This document shows, in pieces, positions 57,792 to 64,000 of a stretch of 64,000 nucleotides of DNA (the first letter of the stretch is position 1; each line of letters opens with the position of its first letter). The notes below the pieces were generated by a model. The model was not told where the DNA came from, did not search any database, and was given only the letters and a program-made list of their open reading frames with translations. The DNA is from an uncultured Clostridia bacterium (lineage in GTDB: Bacteria; Bacillota; Clostridia; Christensenellales; Borkfalkiaceae). The position numbers and the translations under genes were made by a program. The stretch is from contig CAKQWM010000007.1 of assembly GCA_934278995.1 (NCBI GenBank), forward strand, positions 1 through 64,000, read 5' to 3'.

Positions 57792-58421
57792 TTATTGCCT
57801 TTCGTCAATCATACTCTTGACTTTCATAAGTCTTGTCAAAGCGCCTCTTTCGTTTTCGCCGAGTTTGGCGGTAATATATTTGATGGTTTCTTCAAGTTGC
57901 GGAATCATTACGTATTCCAGAGCGTTTACCCTGCGTTTGTTTTTTACTATCTCTTCCGCGAGCATCTGCGTCTTTTTTTCGACGGCGGCAAGTTCCGCCA
58001 GAACGACTATCGCTTCGGTAATCTTTTTCACCGAATAGTCGGCTTCGCTCGTTATCATGGCGTAAGAATACGGCATGCCCGCGCGGCGACTTTCAAAAAC
58101 CTTCATTTTCGGCACTATAACGTTCATTATGCTTTCGGTTTCCGTTTCGAGCGTAAGAGAGGTAGAAGGCATGCTGAAAGCGTTTTCCGTTTCGGCTTCG
58201 CCCATAACGGCGCGCGCGGAGGAAAACTCCTTCAAAGCGTCGGCTAAAAGCGCTTTCGCGCGCTCGCGTAAACGCTTATTCTCTTTTATTATAACGGAAA
58301 AGCGACGAATCATTTCGTCGGACTTATCCTTTAAAAGTTTGCGTCCCCTGTTAGCCGTACTTAATCTTTGTTTAAGTTTTTTAAGTTCCATACGGGTAGG
58401 GTTAACGTTCAATCTTGCCAT
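57792..58421 (-). CDS. ntpD: V-type ATP synthase subunit D
   Basis: Central rotor shaft subunit of V/A-type ATPase. NPTRMELKKLKQRLSTANRGRKLLKDK at the start (the N-terminal helix with LKDKRD-like motif) and the C-terminal helix RRVNALEYVMIPQLEETIKY form the long coiled coil. 209 residues is normal. AAAGG precedes the ATG. It lies 100 nt after subunit B; the gap carries a CTATAAGCCCGTTATC motif (58457-58480, minus strand), possibly a partial attenuator. Confidence 0.94.
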   Translation of the reverse strand: MARLNVNPTRMELKKLKQRLSTANRGRKLLKDKSDEMIRRFSVIIKENKRLRERAKALLADALKEFSSARAVMGEAETENAFSMPSTSLTLETETESIMNVIVPKMKVFESRRAGMPYSYAMITSEADYSVKKITEAIVVLAELAAVEKKTQMLAEEIVKNKRRVNALEYVMIPQLEETIKYITAKLGENERGALTRLMKVKSMIDERQ

Positions 58422-58520
58422 TTTTACCTTTCAAAATATCAAAGTGTGTTAAAAAAGCGTGATAACGGGCTTATAGCCGGACATATCAAAGCGTAATAAC
58501 AAAAGTCAAGGAGCGATAAA

Positions 58521-59888
58521 TTAATCTTCAAGATACTTTTCGATGTATTTTTCCTTAATACGTTTAAGTTCGGATCTTGGTAAAATTTTCAAAAGTTTCC
58601 AACCGATTTCGAGTGTTTCTTCTATCGGTCTGTCGGTGGTCGTGCCTTGCGAAACGTATTCTTTTTCAAACTTTTCGGCAAATTCGGCGTATAACCTGTC
58701 GGTCGGCGTCAAAGCGGCGTCGCCTAATATTGCGGCGAGTTCTTTGCTTTCTTTACCTTTCGCGTAAGCCGAGAAAAGTTGGTTCATGGTATCGGCGTGG
58801 TCTTCTCTCGTTTTTCCGTCGCCGATTCCTTTGTCTTTAAGACGGGAAAGCGACGGCAAAACGTCGATGGGGGGATTTATTCCTCGTTTATATAATTCTC
58901 TCGACAAAATAATCTGCCCTTCGGTAATGTAGCCCGTCAAGTCGGGAATGGGGTGAGTTTTGTCGTCTTCCGGCATGGTAAGAATAGGTATTTGGGTTAT
59001 AGAGCCTTTTTTACCTTTGATTCTTCCGGCGCGTTCGTATAAGGTTGCGAGGTCGGTATATAAATAGCCGGGATATCCTCTTCTGCCGGGAACCTCTTTT
59101 CTTGCCGCAGACACCTCGCGCAAGGCTTCGGCGTAATTAGTTATGTCCGTAATTATAACCAGAACGTGCATGCCGAGTTCAAAAGCGAGGTATTCGGCGC
59201 AAGTCAGCGCCATACGAGGAGTCGCTATACGTTCGACGGCAGGGTCGTTTGCAAGGTTGGTAAACAGTACCGTTCTTTCGATAGCGCCCGTACGACGGAA
59301 ATCGTCGATGAAGTATTCGGCTTCCTCAAAAGTTATACCTACCGCGGCGAATACTACCGCGAATTTCTCGCCGGACCTTACTTTTGCCTGACGGGCAATC
59401 TGGGCGGCGAGTTCTGCGTGGTTAAGCCCGCTCATGGAAAAAACGGGGAGTTTTTGACCTCTTACGAGGGTATTAAGACCGTCGATTGCCGAAACGCCCG
59501 TCTGAATAAACTCGTTGGGATAGTCGCGCGCCGCGGGATTGATGGGTTCGCCGTTTATGTCCATTCTTTTTTTCGGTATAATGGGCGCGCCGCCGTCGCG
59601 GGGATTGCCCATACCGTCGAAAACTCTGCCGAGCATGTCTTCGGAAACGCCGAGCGTCTGGCTTCTTCCCAAAAATCTTGCTTTGGAAGTGGAAATCTGC
59701 AAGCCGTTTGAGGACTCGAAAAGTTGAACTACTGCTTTATCGTCTTTAACTTCCAGAACTTTGCCCATTCTTACTTCGCCGTTTAACTGAGTGATTTCGA
59801 CAAGTTCGTTATACTTGACGCCCTCTACTCCTTCCACGAGCATTAACGGTCCTACGACTTCTTTTATTGTTTTATACTCTTTATACAT
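58521..59888 (-). CDS. ntpB: V-type ATP synthase subunit B
   Basis: Non-catalytic nucleotide-binding subunit of the V1 hexamer. YKTIKEVVGPLMLVEGVEGV, SEDMLGRVFDGMGNPRDGG, GQKLPVFSMSGLNHAELAAQ and PGRRGYPGYLYTDLATLYER are conserved; the P-loop is replaced as expected for this subunit. 455 residues is normal. Its start overlaps the subunit A stop by 8 nt; the GGAGG ribosome site lies inside ntpA. Confidence 0.96.
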   Translation of the reverse strand: MYKEYKTIKEVVGPLMLVEGVEGVKYNELVEITQLNGEVRMGKVLEVKDDKAVVQLFESSNGLQISTSKARFLGRSQTLGVSEDMLGRVFDGMGNPRDGGAPIIPKKRMDINGEPINPAARDYPNEFIQTGVSAIDGLNTLVRGQKLPVFSMSGLNHAELAAQIARQAKVRSGEKFAVVFAAVGITFEEAEYFIDDFRRTGAIERTVLFTNLANDPAVERIATPRMALTCAEYLAFELGMHVLVIITDITNYAEALREVSAARKEVPGRRGYPGYLYTDLATLYERAGRIKGKKGSITQIPILTMPEDDKTHPIPDLTGYITEGQIILSRELYKRGINPPIDVLPSLSRLKDKGIGDGKTREDHADTMNQLFSAYAKGKESKELAAILGDAALTPTDRLYAEFAEKFEKEYVSQGTTTDRPIEETLEIGWKLLKILPRSELKRIKEKYIEKYLED

Positions 59889-61650
59889 CTTCCCTACCTC
59901 CGCGAGCGACCGCTTTCAGTTCGGATATAAGTTCCGTAAGCGTTTCGTCCAAAGACGCAACGTCTTGTTCTTCCACGTATTTTGCCCTGCCTATTTTCTC
60001 TACGGCGGGAACGCTTAAAATTTCGTCGAGTTCTGCGTACTCGTCAACGGCGCGGTTTGCGTAAACGTAAAAGGCGTTGATGAGTTTTATCATTTTATAC
60101 TGCTTGTTAAGGGTGGTATAGGTATCCGTTTCGTGGAAAGCGTTCTGATGCAGGTAATCCTCTCTTATCATCTTTGCCGTTTCCATAGTGATACGATCGC
60201 GATAAGATAAAGAATCCATACCGACGAGTCTTACTATTTCGTCAAGCGAGGCTTCCTCCTGCAAAATCTTCATCGTAAAGGTTCTTAATTCGGGAAAGTC
60301 GCTTGCGACGTTTTCTTTATACCATTCCGCCATTTTGTCGGCGTAAAGCGAATAACTTACGAGCCAATCGATTGCGGGGAAGTGACGCTTGTATGCAAGC
60401 GATGACGAAAGCCCCCAGAAAACTTTGACTATACGAAGGGTTGCCTGCGAAACGGGCTCGGACAAATCTCCTCCCGGAGGGGATACGGCGCCGATAGCCG
60501 TTACCGAACCTGTTTTGTCCGCGCTTCCCAAAACTTTGACTATACCCGCTCTTTCATAGAATTCCGCAAGCCTTGACGATAGGTAAGCGGGATAGCCTTC
60601 GTCGCCGGGCATTTCTTCGAGACGTCCGCTAATTTCACGCAAGGCTTCCGCCCAACGAGAAGTAGAGTCCGCCATAATAGCGACCGAATAGCCCATATCT
60701 CTGAAATATTCGGCAATCGTGATGCCCGTGTATATGGACGCCTCGCGCGCGGCAACCGGCATATCCGAAGTGTTGGCTATAAGTACGGTGCGTTTCATCA
60801 AAGGTTCTCCCGATTTCGGATCTTTAAGTTCGGGAAACTCATTAAGAACGTCCGTCATCTCGTTTCCGCGCTCTCCGCAACCGACGTAAACTATTATTTC
60901 GGCGTCCGCCCATTTTGCGAGTTGATGTTGAACCACGGTTTTACCGCTGCCGAAAGGACCGGGAACGGCTGCGCAACCGCCTTTTGCGATGGGGAAAAGC
61001 ATATCTATAACCCTTTGACCGGTAACCATCGGCTTGTCTGGCGAAAGTTTTTCTTTATATTTTCTTGCGCGTCTTACCGGCCATTTTCTGAGCATGGGAA
61101 CTTCAACGTCGCCTCTTTCGGTCGTAATGACGGCAATAGGCTCCAAAACGGTAAAACTTCCGCTTTTTATAGATTTAAGCGTTCCGTTTACGCCTTCGGG
61201 AACCATTATCGAATGACGAACGACCGGGGTTTCCGTAACGAAGCCTAATTCGTCGCCCGTCTGCAGTTTGCTCCCTATAATCGCGGTTGCGTTAAAAGCC
61301 CACTTTTTATCGTGGTCGATATTGTTTATGACGATGCCTCTCGAAATTCTGTCGCCGTATTTTTCGACGAGTTTATTTAAAGGTCTTTGTATGCCGTCGA
61401 AAATACCTTCTATAAGCCCCGGCGCGAGTTCGACCGACAACGGCGCGCCCGTAGATACGACTTTATCGCCTACCCCTAAGCCCGCGGTTTCTTCGTAAAC
61501 TTCGATTGACGCCCTGTCCCCGCGAAGTTCTATTATTTCGCCGATAAGCCCTGATTCGCCTACTTTTACGACGTCGAACATTTTGCTGTCCGCCATGTTT
61601 TCGGCAACGATTAACGGACCTGCAACTTTTATAATTCTGCCTTCTTGCAT
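59881..61650 (-). CDS. ntpA: V-type ATP synthase subunit A (catalytic)
   Basis: Catalytic subunit that binds and hydrolyses or makes ATP. Walker A is GPFGSGKTVVQH; the family bulge region (about 110-200), GERGNEMTDVL with the catalytic-site Glu and Arg, SMADSTSRWAEALREISGRL and PSGGDFSEP-like PPGGDLSEPV are all intact. 589 residues is normal. GAGAGGAAAAGTA precedes the ATG, which overlaps the ntpF stop by one base. Confidence 0.96.
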   Translation of the reverse strand: MQEGRIIKVAGPLIVAENMADSKMFDVVKVGESGLIGEIIELRGDRASIEVYEETAGLGVGDKVVSTGAPLSVELAPGLIEGIFDGIQRPLNKLVEKYGDRISRGIVINNIDHDKKWAFNATAIIGSKLQTGDELGFVTETPVVRHSIMVPEGVNGTLKSIKSGSFTVLEPIAVITTERGDVEVPMLRKWPVRRARKYKEKLSPDKPMVTGQRVIDMLFPIAKGGCAAVPGPFGSGKTVVQHQLAKWADAEIIVYVGCGERGNEMTDVLNEFPELKDPKSGEPLMKRTVLIANTSDMPVAAREASIYTGITIAEYFRDMGYSVAIMADSTSRWAEALREISGRLEEMPGDEGYPAYLSSRLAEFYERAGIVKVLGSADKTGSVTAIGAVSPPGGDLSEPVSQATLRIVKVFWGLSSSLAYKRHFPAIDWLVSYSLYADKMAEWYKENVASDFPELRTFTMKILQEEASLDEIVRLVGMDSLSYRDRITMETAKMIREDYLHQNAFHETDTYTTLNKQYKMIKLINAFYVYANRAVDEYAELDEILSVPAVEKIGRAKYVEEQDVASLDETLTELISELKAVARGGREDV

Positions 61651-61970
61651 TACTTTTCCTCTCTTCCGAATAATATGTCAACGCCCAGAGCGCTTTCCAT
61701 CGCCGAGCGCAATAATTCCATTCCGTAATCGCCGTCGCCGTCGGGGACGGGTACGATTATAGGATAGGCTGTTTCGTTAAAGCGTTTAAGATACGCCGAA
61801 AGTTCACGACAAAAACTGTCCGTTATAAAGATAACGGCGTAGTCTTTCGCTAAGGTTCGAAGCGTTTCGCGCGCCTTTTCAGCATTTTCGACGGTAAAAG
61901 CGTCAACCCCGCCCGCCTTAAAAGCGATTACGTTGTCGCCGTTACCGATAATTGCCATTTTTCCTGTCAT
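61650..61970 (-). CDS. ntpF: V-type ATP synthase subunit F
   Basis: Small rotor-associated subunit of 106 residues that contacts subunit D and regulates coupling. MAIIGNGDNVIAFKAGGVDAF, YAVIFITDSF and YPIIVPVPDGDG are typical. The start at 61970 has AAAGGATAGG upstream; an inner ATG at 61958 is also possible. It sits between C and A in the usual operon order (named G in some Enterococcus schemes). Confidence 0.9.
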   Translation of the reverse strand: MTGKMAIIGNGDNVIAFKAGGVDAFTVENAEKARETLRTLAKDYAVIFITDSFCRELSAYLKRFNETAYPIIVPVPDGDGDYGMELLRSAMESALGVDILFGREEK

Positions 61971-62035
61971 AAAACCTATCCTTTCAAGAAAAATTTTTCA
62001 TATACTTTTACGCATATACTTTTCCGCGCCGACCG

Positions 62036-62998
62036 TTAATAATAACATTCGCGGAGTTTGTTTTTGATAACCGTTTTGTCCTTACCTGCCTTTATGCCGA
62101 GCAGAACGAGCCTTACGTTTTTGATGTCGGCTTTTCTGTACGATACGTAAAGCAGATACGGCTCCTTGCCCCGATTAAAGAACCTCGTTTCTCTTAACTT
62201 TGAAACGGGATATCCCTCGGCTTCTTTTTCGTAATCGATCAAAGGGTTTCCCATTTCGCTCATCGCTTTTAGCACGAAGTTTTGCATCGGGGTATTTTTA
62301 AACGCCTGTTCTATTGCGGCTTTATCCTTCGATAAAACCGCCTTTTCGGATTCTTCCGCGATACTTCCGCCGTAAAGTTTTATAGCGGAATATTCTTCTA
62401 TGGTTTCGCACCTGAAAAGGGCTGACAAATTTTTAAAATCGATTTCTTGTTTAACGAGTTTTTTCGCCGTCGGATCTTTTACAAGCCTTAACGTGGCGGC
62501 GTAAAGATTTCTCATAAAAACGGCGTCAACGCAAGAACCCGCCGGTAGCGTTTCGTTTTTAAACAACTCTTCAGCCTCTTTAACGGCAAAAGTAATTTCG
62601 GGAATCGCGGACTTTTCTCCGTCAACGGCTTTTCTGATTTCGTCTATGGTAAGAACGCCTTCGTGCGTAAGCATTTTTTCTTCTTTAAGCCCTAATTTTT
62701 TGCATTTGAAAAGCGCCTCGGCGTTAAAAAAATCGTAAGGCAAAAGAAAATAATATTTTACGCCTCCTTTGGGCGCGTATTCTTTGATAAACGCGATAAG
62801 TTCCTCTTCTTCGGCGTAGATAAGCGAATATAAATCGGCGCCTTCTTCGGCGGACTTTCCGAACCCGTACTCTTTTAAAAGCGAAACCGCTTCCTCGTAA
62901 GAGTCTTGTTCGGCGATTCTTAAAAGTTTATCTTTGCCCAAAAGAAATTTCTCACGGGACTTACAAGCCGCGTCTATGAACAAAATATCTTTTTGCAT
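62036..62998 (-). CDS. ntpC: V-type ATP synthase subunit C
   Basis: Funnel-shaped subunit linking the rotor shaft to the membrane ring; about 320 residues, mostly helical, with the C/d-type ending (YLLYVSYRKADIKNVRLVLLGIKAG, split as RKADIKNVRLVLLGIKAG). The start is taken as ATG 62998. A TTG at 63010 overlapping the ntpE stop is an alternative that would give translational coupling; neither has a strong ribosome site. Confidence 0.88.
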   Translation of the reverse strand: MQKDILFIDAACKSREKFLLGKDKLLRIAEQDSYEEAVSLLKEYGFGKSAEEGADLYSLIYAEEEELIAFIKEYAPKGGVKYYFLLPYDFFNAEALFKCKKLGLKEEKMLTHEGVLTIDEIRKAVDGEKSAIPEITFAVKEAEELFKNETLPAGSCVDAVFMRNLYAATLRLVKDPTAKKLVKQEIDFKNLSALFRCETIEEYSAIKLYGGSIAEESEKAVLSKDKAAIEQAFKNTPMQNFVLKAMSEMGNPLIDYEKEAEGYPVSKLRETRFFNRGKEPYLLYVSYRKADIKNVRLVLLGIKAGKDKTVIKNKLRECYY

Positions 62999-63006
62999 GA
63001 TTAAAT

Positions 63007-63579
63007 TCAATCGAAAAGTTTTTCGGAAACGTAAGTTTCGTACCTTTCTTTAAGATCTGAAACTATGGCTTCAAAACTTAAATTAAGGTCTGAAGATTTT
63101 CCTTCTATAACTATGCCGCCGTTAAAATTTCCGCCTTCTTTTACGTTAAGATTAAGTTTTTTGACTTCTTCAGCGCTTAAAACGTCCTTAGCGTTCAAAA
63201 CCGAATTTTTAGCAAGTACGATTGTATCGCCGTTTTTTGCGTTTTCTTTTATCAAACGGCAAATAATCGACTTATAGGTCGATTTATCGAGCCTGTTAAG
63301 TTTATAAAGGCACGTGGAAAAAACCTTTTCGACCGCTCTTGACTTACCCGATAAATACAACTTTTTGCCGTCGAGTACAGCCAACGTTTTGCGCCTTTTT
63401 AAAGTTTCTTCTTCCTCTTTTTTAAGAAAATCCAAGGCTTCCGAAATTATCCTCGTCGCCTCATCTTCCGCGTCGGAAACTACTTTTTCGGCGTTTTCCT
63501 TTGCCTTTAACGTTACGGATTCGCGGTAGTTATCGGCGTCGGATAAAATCTTTTCGATTATTTTATCTTTTCCGTCCAT
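63007..63579 (-). CDS. ntpE: V-type ATP synthase subunit E
   Basis: Peripheral stalk subunit. The N-terminal half is one long Glu/Lys/Ala helix (ILSDADNYRESVTLKAKENA...), the C-terminal half a compact domain ending GGIVIEGKSSDLNLSFEAIV, typical of NtpE/AtpE. 190 residues is normal. It follows subunit K by 6 nt. No partner stalk subunit G/H (NtpF of Enterococcus) is in view; it may lie beyond the window edge. Confidence 0.9.
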   Translation of the reverse strand: MDGKDKIIEKILSDADNYRESVTLKAKENAEKVVSDAEDEATRIISEALDFLKKEEEETLKRRKTLAVLDGKKLYLSGKSRAVEKVFSTCLYKLNRLDKSTYKSIICRLIKENAKNGDTIVLAKNSVLNAKDVLSAEEVKKLNLNVKEGGNFNGGIVIEGKSSDLNLSFEAIVSDLKERYETYVSEKLFD

Positions 63580-63585
63580 GATAAA

Positions 63586-64000
63586 TTAAAGCATTATCGA
63601 AATAACGAGAGCCAAAATCGCGTAAGTTTCTACCATTGCGGGGAACAATATAAGTTTACCCGAAATACTTTCGTTTTTGGAAATAGCCATGATGCCCGCT
63701 ACCGAAGTAAGACCTTGGAATATAGCCGAAACGCATCCCACGACGGTCAAAGGAAGAACCGCAAAGAAAAGCGCCCAACCCGCTTCAACCGTCATTTCGG
63801 CGACAACTAAACCGGATTTTAAGATTGCGAGAACGAATCCGTAAATACCTTGCGTTGCGGGAAGAACCGACAAAACGAGTACCTTACTGAATTTTTTTCC
63901 GTCTTCCGCCAAAACGCCGGAAGCGGCGGAACCCGTTCTCCATAACGCGAGCGCGCTTGCCGAACCGCACATAATGACGCAAAGGGCTAATCCGAGTAAA
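63586..64000 (-). CDS. ntpK: V-type ATP synthase subunit K (proteolipid), 5' end outside window
   Basis: Membrane rotor subunit formed of two hairpins fused (four helices). The frame stays open past the ATG at 63972 to the window edge (LLGLALCVIMCGS), so the true start is outside. LPATQGIYGFV, a Gln in AIFQGLTSVAG and PAMVETYAILALVIS correspond to the Leu, Thr, Gln, Gln and Glu that bind sodium in the Enterococcus hirae NtpK ring. This predicts a sodium-translocating enzyme. Subunit I should lie upstream. Confidence 0.92.
   Translation of the reverse strand, partial: LLGLALCVIMCGSASALALWRTGSAASGVLAEDGKKFSKVLVLSVLPATQGIYGFVLAILKSGLVVAEMTVEAGWALFFAVLPLTVVGCVSAIFQGLTSVAGIMAISKNESISGKLILFPAMVETYAILALVISIML

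Noticed and set aside
1..64000. tRNA, rRNA, tmRNA, RNase P, insertion sequence transposases, integrases
   Set aside because: None was recognised by eye in either strand; a covariance-model scan could still reveal a short RNA gene.

Overview
The window reads as a Gram-positive, Clostridia-like Bacillota, probably an uncultured gut lineage. This rests on the classic rpsB-tsf-pyrH-frr-uppS-cdsA-dxr-rseP order, a V/A-type ATPase operon, SipW-type secretion, MBG and InlB-B-repeat surface proteins and consensus sigma-A promoters. No rRNA or tRNA gene was recognised. The taxonomic call is inference; no database was searched.

Layout. (1) 1-22.9 kb is an accessory surface-protein island saturated with dispersed repeats. 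Minus-strand genes are two camelysin/TasA-like exported proteins (7607-5705), a four-helix bundle protein, a SipW-like signal peptidase with 16-residue N-terminal repeats, and a membrane-bound McrB-like AAA ATPase. Plus-strand genes are a DUF559 nuclease, a third SipW-type substrate, a 2309-residue MBG adhesin and an Lgt-like transferase with an altered active site. Two small hypothetical genes and a Fic-like protein follow. (2) 22.9-30.6 kb is the conserved translation and isoprenoid/phospholipid block on the minus strand. (3) 30.9-41 kb mixes a deacetylase, an AraC regulator, an Ig-like/VanZ fusion, lipoproteins, a cytidylate-kinase-like protein and a MATE exporter. (4) 41.3-50.5 kb is an oligopeptide ABC transporter whose ATPases and one permease carry large insertions. 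(5) 51.6-57.8 kb has a pair of exported proteins, an NCS2 permease, a hypothetical gene, a second MATE exporter and a DUF1622 protein. (6) 57.8-64 kb is a V-ATPase operon (K-E-C-F-A-B-D) cut by the window edge; its K subunit has the residues of sodium-binding rotors.

Repeats. Four families fill the island: (i) composite elements of about 130-165 bp with two inverted arms of about 50 bp; (ii) single-arm elements of about 55 bp ending in GGAGGGATTGTT; (iii) arrays of micro-hairpins of about 20-22 bp in which a constant CAATTCA linker separates stems that differ in sequence but stay perfectly paired; (iv) an AT-rich array of 16-mer hairpins. Arrays abut gene ends exactly: three minus-strand stop codons lie inside repeat linkers, and the DUF559 gene takes its ribosome binding site from a repeat.

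How it fits together (inference). The island looks like a cell-surface assembly module. A dedicated SipW-like peptidase would process several proteins with GFAAW-type signals. A giant adhesin ending in GGCG, a membrane helix and a basic tail is followed directly by an Lgt paralogue that could modify that cysteine. This pairing and the variable-hairpin repeats are the best candidates for something undescribed.
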